NCBI GenBank assembly: GCA_934385475.1
Contig: CAKRPS010000019.1
Location: forward strand, 1 to 44,671
Length of the DNA stretch: 44,671 nt
From: an uncultured Lachnospiraceae bacterium
GTDB taxonomy: Bacteria > Bacillota > Clostridia > Lachnospirales > Lachnospiraceae
Direction: 5' to 3'
The stretch's first letter is position 1. Every line of letters starts with the position of its first letter. A program made the position numbers and the translations under genes. The notes below the pieces were generated by a model. It was not told the DNA's origin. It saw only the letters and a list, made by a program, of their open reading frames with translations, and did no database searches. Positions 17,189 through 24,438 of the stretch are shown here, piece after piece.

Positions 17189-18043
17189 TTACAACATGCT
17201 GCACTGCGCGTATTTTTTGGGCGAAATCCCTACGGCCTTGGTAAACGCCTTAAAGAAGTTGCTGTAGTCCGTGAAGCCGCTTCTCTCATACGCCTCCATA
17301 ACACTGACCCCATCCTTTAACAACGACTTGGCAATGCTGATACGTCTCGCCCTCACATATTTATTGATGGTCGTTCCGGTAGCTGTCTTGAAGATGCGGC
17401 AAATATAGGATTCGCTCAGGAAAAAGTGCTTCGCCAGCATCTCCGTACTGATCTCCGCCCCAATATTCTGATTGATGTAGGCAAGGATGTCATCCACCTG
17501 CTGATTGTAGCCGCGCATAACCGTTTCGTGGGTCTCATTGGTCAGCAGCGTGTTGTTGATCAGCACCATCAGTTCCATAAATGCCGCCTGCTCAATGATG
17601 TCGCAGCCATATCCCTTCGCTTCCGTGATCTTGTCGATATAATAGAGAAATCTCTTTCTCTGTTCTTTGTTGAAAGAAACCCTGTGGCTGAACCCTTTGG
17701 GTCTGTCTGAAAAGCAGGCGTCCAGGTTTGTTTTCCCGGAGGACAGCTTCTTCATATAGTCCGGGTAGATCGACAGAACAATCCTTTCGTGTACCATCTT
17801 GTCAATCTGGGTCAGCTTGTGGCTTTCGTACTGGTTGATGATGAAAATATCGCCCGGCTCAATGCTATAGAATTTGTTGTCGATCAGGAACTGCTTTCCT
17901 CCCGAAATGGAATAATAAAGTTCATAGCAGTCATGAATGTGCATATCCATGGTTTTCTCTTCTTTATATAAATGGGCGATCGCAAAAGTCTGCGTCGTCG
18001 TACAGTTTTCGATTGCCTGTTTACAGGAATGTAATTCTTCCAT
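17189..18043 (-). CDS. AraC-family transcriptional regulator
   Basis: A regulator of about 284 residues. The N-terminal half is a cupin-like effector domain (MHIHDCYELYYSISGGKQFLIDNKFYSIEPGDIFIINQYESH). The C-terminal 100 residues form the double helix-turn-helix, including LAKHFFLSESYICRIFKTATGTTINKYV and the signature GFTDYSNFFKAFTKAVGISPKKY. The start at 18043 (MEELHS) is chosen for its GGGAGGG ribosome site; an in-frame start at 18088 would place it inside the leader. It is divergent from kduI across 216 bp and is the likely activator of the kdu operon in response to an uronate-derived sugar. Confidence 0.85.
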   Translation of the reverse strand: MEELHSCKQAIENCTTTQTFAIAHLYKEEKTMDMHIHDCYELYYSISGGKQFLIDNKFYSIEPGDIFIINQYESHKLTQIDKMVHERIVLSIYPDYMKKLSSGKTNLDACFSDRPKGFSHRVSFNKEQRKRFLYYIDKITEAKGYGCDIIEQAAFMELMVLINNTLLTNETHETVMRGYNQQVDDILAYINQNIGAEISTEMLAKHFFLSESYICRIFKTATGTTINKYVRARRISIAKSLLKDGVSVMEAYERSGFTDYSNFFKAFTKAVGISPKKYAQCSML

Positions 18044-18198
18044 AGCGCTGCCCTCCCTATTTGATCTCAAAGTCTCCCGGCTTGTCATTTACGCTGCATT
18101 TTCGCAGTTCATCCTGCCGTCTGGTCTGTTTTGTGGTAATTCTGGAATAAGTATATTTCAACTGTTCAATTTTTGCAATATTTTTCATTATTTAAGAA

Positions 18199-18227
18199 AA
18201 GACATGGATATTTTCAAATAGTATACT
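18199..18227 (+). promoter_or_regulatory. promoter of the kdu operon
   Basis: -35 AAGACA (18199-18204) and -10 TATACT (18222-18227) with a 17-base spacer, 32 bases before the kduI ATG. The poor -35 box is consistent with dependence on the divergent AraC-type activator. The AT-rich stretch upstream (18150-18198) contains repeated TTCAA words that may be its site, but no clear repeat unit is defined. Confidence 0.5.
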
Positions 18228-18259
18228 GTTGCTAATATCTGGAAAGGACGGGTTACAAA

Positions 18260-19120
18260 ATGGAATTAAGAACAGCTTCTTCACCCAAAGATGTCAAGCA
18301 CTACACCACAGAACGGCTGCGGGAGGAATTTCTGATCCAGGATCTCTTTGTTCCGGGCGAGATCAAACTGGTCTACAGTCACATCGACCGCATCATCACA
18401 GGCTCTGCCGTACCGCTCTCCCCGCTTGTTCTGAAAGCAGCAGAGGAACTTCACGCAGACTATTTTCTGCAAAGAAGAGAGCTCGGCGTGATCAATATCG
18501 GCGGTGCGGGTGTGATCCGCATTGACGGTACCAAATATGAAGTCGGCTTTAAAGAAGCCATGTATATCGGCATGGGGGCTAAGGAAATCCAATTTGAAAG
18601 TCTGGATTCCTCCACTCCCGCAAAGTTTTATCTCAACAGCGCACCGGCACACACGACCTACCCTACGGTTCTTATCAAGCCAACCGGCACTCCCTCGGAG
18701 GGAGTTGTCATCGTGAAGGACGAGAACAAGGTCGAACTTGGCAGTCTTGAGGATGCCAATCACCGCGTGATCTGCAAGTACATTCTCCCCGGTCAGGTAG
18801 AGAGCTGCCAGCTTGTCATGGGCATGACCCAGTTGAAGCCGGGAAGTGTCTGGAACACGATGCCCTGTCACACCCATGACAGACGTATGGAGGTTTATCT
18901 GTATTTTGAAATGCCCGAAGATGCCTTTGTCATGCACTACATGGGCGAACCCACACAGACAAGACACATTGTCATGCGCAACGAGGAGGCCGTTATCTCC
19001 CCAAGCTGGTCCATCCATGCAGGCTGTGGCTCCAGAGCCTATACCTTTATCTGGGGCATGGTCGGAGAAAATCAGGCATTCGACGATATGGATGACGTAA
19101 AGAACACCGAACTTTTATAG
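18260..19120 (+). CDS. kduI: 5-dehydro-4-deoxy-D-glucuronate isomerase
   Basis: A 286-residue cupin enzyme (EC 5.3.1.17) converting 4-deoxy-L-threo-5-hexosulose uronate to 2,5-diketo-3-deoxy-gluconate. Sequence landmarks are the N-terminal TERLREEFLIQDLF and YSHIDRIITGSA, LGVINIGGAG, and the metal-binding NTMPCHTHDRRMEVYLYFE, with the HxH and Glu ligands of the zinc site. A final His lies in the C-terminal half near SPSWSIHAGCG. A GGAAAGG ribosome site precedes the ATG. It is first in a five-gene operon that takes unsaturated uronates to pyruvate and glyceraldehyde-3-phosphate. Confidence 0.95.
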   Translation: MELRTASSPKDVKHYTTERLREEFLIQDLFVPGEIKLVYSHIDRIITGSAVPLSPLVLKAAEELHADYFLQRRELGVINIGGAGVIRIDGTKYEVGFKEAMYIGMGAKEIQFESLDSSTPAKFYLNSAPAHTTYPTVLIKPTGTPSEGVVIVKDENKVELGSLEDANHRVICKYILPGQVESCQLVMGMTQLKPGSVWNTMPCHTHDRRMEVYLYFEMPEDAFVMHYMGEPTQTRHIVMRNEEAVISPSWSIHAGCGSRAYTFIWGMVGENQAFDDMDDVKNTELL

Positions 19121-19166
19121 AACAGACAACCATAGATTCATATCATTTTTTACAAGGAGGTTCACC

Positions 19167-19973
19167 ATGAACGATTTTATGCAAAAATTTTCTCTCGAAG
19201 GTAAGGTAGCACTGGTGACCGGTGCGTCCTACGGAATCGGCTTCGCCATTGCAAGCGCCTACGCACAGGCAGGAGCCACCATTGTTTTCAATGATATCAA
19301 GCAGGAGCTGGTCGACAAGGGCCTTGCCGCCTATGAGGAGGCCGGCATCAAAGCCCGCGGCTACGTTTGTGACGTCACAAACGAGGAGCAGGTTCACGCT
19401 CTGGTAGCACAGATTGAAAAAGAGGTCGGCACCATTGATATTCTGGTAAACAATGCCGGAATCATCAAGCGGATTCCCATGTGTGAGATGAGCGCCGACG
19501 AGTTCCGTCAGGTGATCGACGTGGATCTGAACGCTCCCTTCATCGTATCTAAGGCCGTTATTCCCGGCATGATCAAGAAGGGCCATGGCAAAATCATCAA
19601 CATCTGCTCCATGATGAGCGAGCTTGGACGGGAGACTGTTTCCGCTTACGCTGCTGCAAAGGGCGGACTTAAAATGCTGACCCGGAACATCGCTTCCGAA
19701 TATGGAGAGTACAACATTCAGTGTAACGGCATTGGTCCCGGCTACATTGCAACACCCCAGACGGCACCTCTCCGTGAGATCCAGCCCGATGGAAGCAGAC
19801 ATCCCTTTGACCAGTTTATCATTGCCAAAACTCCCGCCGCCCGCTGGGGTGTCACGGAAGATCTGCAGGGTCCTGCCGTATTCCTCGCCTCTGAGGCATC
19901 CGATTTTGTAAACGGACACGTACTCTATGTCGATGGCGGTATTCTGGCCTACATCGGCAAACAACCCAAATAA
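19167..19973 (+). CDS. SDR dehydrogenase, KduD/DhuD or gluconate 5-dehydrogenase-like
   Basis: A 268-residue short-chain dehydrogenase. The Rossmann glycine motif is TGASYGIG (19-26), the NNAG motif is at about 95-98, the catalytic Ser-Tyr-Lys appears as ICSMMSELGRETVSAYAAAKGG, and GPGYIAT follows. It is most like proteins annotated gluconate 5-dehydrogenase, a label shared by enzymes reducing 2,5-diketo-3-deoxygluconate to KDG (KduD in proteobacteria, DhuD in streptococci). Its position directly after kduI, with a strong AAGGAGG site and a 46-bp gap, favours the latter reaction. Cofactor preference cannot be decided securely from sequence. Confidence 0.85.
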   Translation: MNDFMQKFSLEGKVALVTGASYGIGFAIASAYAQAGATIVFNDIKQELVDKGLAAYEEAGIKARGYVCDVTNEEQVHALVAQIEKEVGTIDILVNNAGIIKRIPMCEMSADEFRQVIDVDLNAPFIVSKAVIPGMIKKGHGKIINICSMMSELGRETVSAYAAAKGGLKMLTRNIASEYGEYNIQCNGIGPGYIATPQTAPLREIQPDGSRHPFDQFIIAKTPAARWGVTEDLQGPAVFLASEASDFVNGHVLYVDGGILAYIGKQPK

Positions 19974-20005
19974 CAACCATACACGACAACAGAAAGGAAT
20001 TTCCC

Positions 20006-20644
20006 ATGAAAATAGCATTGATCAACGAAAACAGTCAGGCATCCAAAAATGCCCTGATTTTTGACACTCTGAAAAAGGCCACCGAACCCATGGGCCATGA
20101 ATTGTTTAACTACGGCATGTACTCTGCGGAGGACACGGCACAGCTCACCTATGTACAGAACGGTATTCTCGCCGCCGTCCTTCTCAATTCCGGCGCAGCG
20201 GACTTTGTAGTCACCGGCTGCGGCACCGGGGAAGGTGCCATGCTGGCATGTAATTCCTTCCCGAAGGTGCTCTGCGGCCACATTACCTCCCCGCTGGATG
20301 CCTACCTCTTTTCGCAGGTAAACGACGGAAACTGCATCGCCCTTCCCTTCGCGGAGAACTTCGGCTGGGGCGGCGAGCTGAATCTCCTGTATATCTTTGA
20401 AAAGCTGTTCAGCACTCCGGGCGGCGGTGGATATCCGAAGGAACGTGTCGTTCCCGAGCAGCGCAACAAAAAAATTCTGGATGAGGTAAAAAAGGTCACC
20501 CACACCGACCTTGTCACGATCCTGAAGAATCTGGATGCAGACCTTGTAAAAGGTGCTCTCTCCGGCGAAAAATTCCAGGAATATTTCTTTGCAAACTGCA
20601 AGGACGACGAGATTGCCGCCTGCGTAAAGGAAATTCTCGCATAA
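20006..20644 (+). CDS. RpiB/LacAB-family sugar isomerase (DhuI-like)
   Basis: A 212-residue protein of the ribose-5-phosphate isomerase B fold: MKIALINENSQASKNALIFD at the N-terminus and the family glycine-rich VTGCGTGEGAMLACNSFPKVLCGH (about 70-93). It is longer than RpiB (about 150 residues) by a C-terminal helical extension. In streptococcal glycosaminoglycan loci an RpiB-fold enzyme, DhuI, performs the same isomerisation as the unrelated KduI. Position between the dehydrogenase and KDPG aldolase genes makes a DhuI-like role plausible, which would duplicate the kduI step in one operon. A true pentose or other keto-sugar isomerase is the alternative. Confidence 0.75.
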   Translation: MKIALINENSQASKNALIFDTLKKATEPMGHELFNYGMYSAEDTAQLTYVQNGILAAVLLNSGAADFVVTGCGTGEGAMLACNSFPKVLCGHITSPLDAYLFSQVNDGNCIALPFAENFGWGGELNLLYIFEKLFSTPGGGGYPKERVVPEQRNKKILDEVKKVTHTDLVTILKNLDADLVKGALSGEKFQEYFFANCKDDEIAACVKEILA

Positions 20645-20690
20645 CCGACTACCATATTTAACAGAATCAGCAGAATCAAACGGAGGAATC

Positions 20691-21656
20691 ATGAACCCAG
20701 TTTTAGATAAAATCAGCAAAATCGGCATTGTACCGGTTGTAAAGATCAATCGTGCAGAGGATGCCCTTCCTCTTGCCAAAGCTCTGTGCGCGGGGGGGCT
20801 TCCCTGCGCCGAGATCACCTTCCGTACCGATGCGGCAGCAGAAGCCATCAAGATCATGACAGAGCACTTTCCGCAGATGTGCGTAGGTGCCGGTACGGTT
20901 CTGACAACCGACCAGGTAGATGCTGCGGTCGCTGCCGGAGCACAGTTCATTGTAAGCCCCGGTCTCAACCCGCGGATCGTCAGATACTGCATTGAGAAAA
21001 AGATCCCCATCACCCCCGGCACCTCCTCTCCCAGCGAGCTGGAGCAGGCCATCGAGCTTGGGCTGGATGTCGTGAAATTTTTCCCTGCGGAGCAGTCCGG
21101 CGGGCTTGCCAAGATCAAGGCAATGGCAGCCCCTTACACAAGCATGAAATTTATGCCCACAGGCGGCATCCATGCCGGAAATCTGAATTCCTACCTCGAC
21201 TTCGACAGGGTTATCGCCTGCGGCGGTTCCTGGATGGTGCCCGGCGGCCTGATCGATGCAGGAAGCTTTACGGAAATCGAACAGCTTGTCCGGGATGCCG
21301 TAAGAACCATGCTGGGCTTTGAGCTTGCCCACATCGGCGTCAATGCCCCGGATGAGGCAGCCGCACAGGCAGCTGCCAGCCGTTTTGCCTTCCTCTTTGG
21401 CATGCCTGTAAAAGACGGTGCAGGCTCCGTGTTTGCCGGAACCGCTCTTGAGGTCATGAAAAAGCCTTATCTTGGCCAGAACGGACATATCGCCATAAAG
21501 ACCAACTACATTGAAAGGGCTGTAAACTATCTGTCAACCGTGCTCCAGGCAGAATTTGATCCTTCTACGGAAAAAAGGGACGCCAAAGGTGCCCTGAAGG
21601 CAGTATACTTGAAAGAAGAGATCGGCGGCTTTGCCGTACATCTTCTTCAGAAATAA
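20691..21656 (+). CDS. KDPG/KHG aldolase fused to a C-terminal VOC-like domain
   Basis: A 321-residue protein. Residues 1-205 are a class I KDPG aldolase, cleaving 2-keto-3-deoxy-6-phosphogluconate to pyruvate and glyceraldehyde-3-phosphate: Glu41 in CAEITFRT, CVGAGTVL, and the Schiff-base Lys129 in DVVKFFPAE, followed by FMPTGGI. Normal enzymes end near 210. Here about 110 further residues follow, starting LAHIGVNAPDEAAAQAAASRFAFLFG and ending GGFAVHLLQK, with the beta-alpha-beta-beta-beta pattern of the vicinal-oxygen-chelate (glyoxalase-like) fold. What the extra domain does is unknown; a role in substrate binding, metal binding or aldehyde handling is conceivable. It is fourth in the kdu operon. 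Confidence 0.88.
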   Translation: MNPVLDKISKIGIVPVVKINRAEDALPLAKALCAGGLPCAEITFRTDAAAEAIKIMTEHFPQMCVGAGTVLTTDQVDAAVAAGAQFIVSPGLNPRIVRYCIEKKIPITPGTSSPSELEQAIELGLDVVKFFPAEQSGGLAKIKAMAAPYTSMKFMPTGGIHAGNLNSYLDFDRVIACGGSWMVPGGLIDAGSFTEIEQLVRDAVRTMLGFELAHIGVNAPDEAAAQAAASRFAFLFGMPVKDGAGSVFAGTALEVMKKPYLGQNGHIAIKTNYIERAVNYLSTVLQAEFDPSTEKRDAKGALKAVYLKEEIGGFAVHLLQK

Positions 21657-21695
21657 ACCGCAACAGACTCAGTATCACACGAAAGGATTTTGAAC

Positions 21696-22727
21696 ATGGC
21701 AAAGATCATTACAATGGGGGAGATCATGCTAAGACTGTCTACCCCTCTCAACGAAAGATTTATCCAGGCAGATGAATTTGATATCAACTATGGCGGGGGT
21801 GAGGCAAACGTAGCCGTATCCCTTGCCAACTATGGACATGAGACAGAGTTTATCACCGCCGTTCCCGACAATGAGATCGGTTCCTGCGCAATAGCTGCCC
21901 TTCGCAAATACAATGTCGGAACCCATCATATCGCCAGATGCGGAGAACGGCTTGGCATCTATTTTCTGGAAACCGGTTCTTCCGTAAGACCTTCCCAGGT
22001 CATCTACGACAGAGCCCATTCCTCCATCTCAACCGCCACGGAAGCCGACTTTGATTTCAACGCTGTTTTCGACGGTGCCGACTGGTTCCATTTCACCGGC
22101 ATCACTCCTGCGATCTCCGATGCCGCAGCCGAGCTTACCGAAAAGGCACTGATCGCCGCCAAACGGCACGGTGTCAAGGTATCGGTAGACCTCAATTTCC
22201 GCAAGAAACTCTGGACTTCCGAAAAAGCACAGCGCGTCATGACACATCTCATGAAATATGTCGATGTCTGCATCGGCAATGAAGAGGATGCCGACCTTGT
22301 TCTCGGCTTTAAGCCCGGAAACAGCAATGTCACAAGTGGGGAACTGAATCTGGCAGATTACCAGTCCATCTTTGAACAGATGGTTGAGAAATTTAACTTT
22401 GAATACTGTATTTCTTCCCTGCGGGTCAGCCATTCCGCCTCCGACAACGGATGGTCGGCATGCATCTACGCAAGGGACGACAAAGAATTCTATCATTCCC
22501 GCGAATACCACATTCATCCGATCGTCGACCGTGTCGGCGGGGGTGACTCCTTTGCTGCCGGTGTGATCTGCAAAATGGCAGAGGGCGCAGACTTCAAGGA
22601 AGCCCTTGAGTTCGGTGTCGCAGCCTCTGCCTTAAAGCATACCATTCCGGGCGACTTCAACTTAGTCTCCCGCAAAGAGGTCGAATCCCTTGCAGGCGGC
22701 AATGTTTCAGGCCGTGTTCAGCGCTGA
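21696..22727 (+). CDS. kdgK: 2-keto-3-deoxygluconate kinase, PfkB family
   Basis: A 343-residue sugar kinase phosphorylating KDG at O6, the step before the aldolase. The N-terminal YGGGEANVAVSLANYGHE and the C-terminal DRVGGGDSFAAGV with catalytic Asp284 are those of KDG kinases, which carry GGGD rather than the GAGD of most PfkB enzymes. The start is the ATG at 21696, 8 bases after AAAGG; an in-frame TTG two codons upstream is less likely. It closes the kdu operon and its 3' end overlaps the convergent gene by 10 bases. No terminator hairpin was seen between them. Confidence 0.9.
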   Translation: MAKIITMGEIMLRLSTPLNERFIQADEFDINYGGGEANVAVSLANYGHETEFITAVPDNEIGSCAIAALRKYNVGTHHIARCGERLGIYFLETGSSVRPSQVIYDRAHSSISTATEADFDFNAVFDGADWFHFTGITPAISDAAAELTEKALIAAKRHGVKVSVDLNFRKKLWTSEKAQRVMTHLMKYVDVCIGNEEDADLVLGFKPGNSNVTSGELNLADYQSIFEQMVEKFNFEYCISSLRVSHSASDNGWSACIYARDDKEFYHSREYHIHPIVDRVGGGDSFAAGVICKMAEGADFKEALEFGVAASALKHTIPGDFNLVSRKEVESLAGGNVSGRVQR

Positions 22728-23512
22728 ACGACCTTACCGTAAACTTCTATCTGGCTGAGTGCCGGAAAGGGAGAAGGGTCCTCTGACTTGATCAGCTCAC
22801 AGAGTTGTACCGAAGTGATGACCTTTCTCTCAAAAGAAATGCTATGCGGACGGCTGCTCTTCTCAAGTTCGCACACCATCTCACTCCCATCGGAGAAACG
22901 TAACGTAACCTGTTTCCACCAGTTGTCATGCGGGAAATCCGCCCTTGTATACAATACGATCCGGTCCGTCTCAATCTCTCTCCCGAAAAAGACTGTTATC
23001 TCCGCGTCATCCTGCATGTTAATTCCCCACGACTCATAGGGCCACTCTCCGTGAGAACGGTTCTCGCACACGCCATCAATGGCATTTCTCGCCGCAAAGA
23101 CTGCTTCTCCCCGCGTCTCCACATTGGCAACCGCATGTGGGTAACAGTTGGTGTCTCCGTGTTGGTCGCACACATTCAGCGCAAGGTTTCTGTAAGCATA
23201 GATTTCATCCTCCCTCGCTGTTCTGGCATAGAGATAATGCCGGTCTCCATAAAATGCCTTGGGTGAATAGCCGGAGCGTTTCTCGCCGAACGGAACCTCA
23301 AAACCCACACTGCCTGTGACATAACAGAACGCAGGCCCCATCGCATCATCCACCTGAAGAAAAACATGGATATTCTTCTCCGCGGTCTCCAGCACGATCC
23401 GGTCTCCCTCCTGATACTCTCCGATACGGACAAGGCTGACCTGATTGCTGCCCTGTTCCCTGTACAAAACCTTTCCATCCCTATCCACTATTTTCAGTGT
23501 TAAATCTGCCAT
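22718..23512 (-). CDS. uncharacterised protein with a C-terminal F5/8C-like (galactose-binding-like) module
   Basis: A 264-residue cytoplasmic protein without signal peptide. The N-terminal 85 residues are a beta-rich domain of unknown family. The remainder begins ALNVCDQHGDTNCYPHAVANVETRGEAVFAARNAIDG, continues with HGEWPYESWGI and EIETDRIVLYTRADFPHDNWWKQVTLRFSDG, and ends ALSQIEVYGKVVQR; this is the jelly-roll pattern of discoidin or galactose-binding-like domains. The setting between the kdu operon and an AraC-type gene suggests a role with acidic glycans. It has no recognisable catalytic motif. The start follows a strong GGAGGGG site. Function is not known. Confidence 0.65.
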   Translation of the reverse strand: MADLTLKIVDRDGKVLYREQGSNQVSLVRIGEYQEGDRIVLETAEKNIHVFLQVDDAMGPAFCYVTGSVGFEVPFGEKRSGYSPKAFYGDRHYLYARTAREDEIYAYRNLALNVCDQHGDTNCYPHAVANVETRGEAVFAARNAIDGVCENRSHGEWPYESWGINMQDDAEITVFFGREIETDRIVLYTRADFPHDNWWKQVTLRFSDGSEMVCELEKSSRPHSISFERKVITSVQLCELIKSEDPSPFPALSQIEVYGKVVQR

Positions 23513-23555
23513 ATTCTCCCCTCCGGATTCACTGTTTTGTCCTAACTGCTGTCTA

Positions 23556-23584
23556 TTGTACAGCGTATCGGAATTTAGTATAAT
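23556..23584 (+). promoter_or_regulatory. promoter upstream of the second AraC-type gene
   Basis: A perfect -10 TATAAT (23579-23584) with a poor -35 TTGTAC (23556-23561), 17-base spacer. It lies in the 129-bp divergent region shared with the F5/8C-like gene. Confidence 0.5.
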
Positions 23585-23641
23585 GTCATAAAAAGCAAGA
23601 AAACTAACATATCATGCAATAAAACAGGGGAGGTAGCGGAA

Positions 23642-24430
23642 TTGAGAATTTTACGAGGCGGCTGTGCCAGCAGACATGAGGCATCCTTTGTAGTATCGCG
23701 TCCCTATGGTCAGGACAACCATGTTATCTTACTGCTCCGCAGCAAGGGAGAATACTGGATCAATGACGAACATCATCTCCTCGAACCGGGAAATGCCATC
23801 ATCATTGCTCCCAACACCCATTATATGTACTACAATCCCAGCGGGGAATATATGGATGACTGGATCCATTTCAAGCTGGAAGAGGGAGAAACCCTTACTG
23901 ACGGGCTTGCCTGCAATGTGCCCTTTGAACTTGACGATATGGAATCCTGTTCTACCATGATCCGCCAACTTTTGTGGGAACAGGCCTATACCTCCCCACT
24001 GTATGCCGACCGGAATATCAACGCGCTTCTCTCCGTTCTCCTGAACCATCTTTCTGCCGCCTACCATTCACAGGAGAACATTGAGAAGGCCAGCCCTTAT
24101 CTGCAAAAGCTCAAGCAGCTGCGTTTGCAGATGCAAAACTCTCTCACCCAGAATCACTCTATCAACAAATATGCAGCAGAACTCTCCATCAGCCCTTCCC
24201 ATTTCCAACACCTGTACTCCCAGCTGTTTGGAATCTCCTTTCAGAATGATCTGATCCGGATGAGAATTGCTTATGCAGAAATCCTGCTGCATACAACAGA
24301 TCTGCCAGTCGAGCGGGTCGCTGAAGCCTGCGGCTACACAAACAGCGTCCACTTCTTCCGGCAATTTAAACAAATGAAGGGCATTACTCCTGCCAGATGC
24401 AGAAAAGCCCGGCCTTCTACTGATATCTGA
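23642..24430 (+). CDS. AraC-family transcriptional regulator (TTG start)
   Basis: A 262-residue regulator. The N-terminal cupin-like region (VILLLRSKGEYWINDEHHLLEPGNAIIIAPNTHYMYYNPSGEY) is followed by a C-terminal double HTH: KYAAELSISPSHFQHLYSQLFGISFQNDLIRMRI and VAEACGYTNSVHFFRQFKQMKGITPARCR. No ATG exists near the start. The TTG at 23642 lies 8 bases after GGGGAGG, so a TTG initiation codon is well supported. It is divergent from the F5/8C-like gene and convergent, 8 bp apart, with the DUF2264 gene. It probably controls one or both of these polysaccharide genes. Confidence 0.85.
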   Translation: MRILRGGCASRHEASFVVSRPYGQDNHVILLLRSKGEYWINDEHHLLEPGNAIIIAPNTHYMYYNPSGEYMDDWIHFKLEEGETLTDGLACNVPFELDDMESCSTMIRQLLWEQAYTSPLYADRNINALLSVLLNHLSAAYHSQENIEKASPYLQKLKQLRLQMQNSLTQNHSINKYAAELSISPSHFQHLYSQLFGISFQNDLIRMRIAYAEILLHTTDLPVERVAEACGYTNSVHFFRQFKQMKGITPARCRKARPSTDI

Positions 24431-24438
24431 CCGTTTTT

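Noticed and set aside
19143..21488. Long minus-strand open frames opposite the kdu operon (for example 19949-21118)
   Set aside because: They are mirror frames of well-supported enzymes with strong motifs on the plus strand; their translations show no family features.
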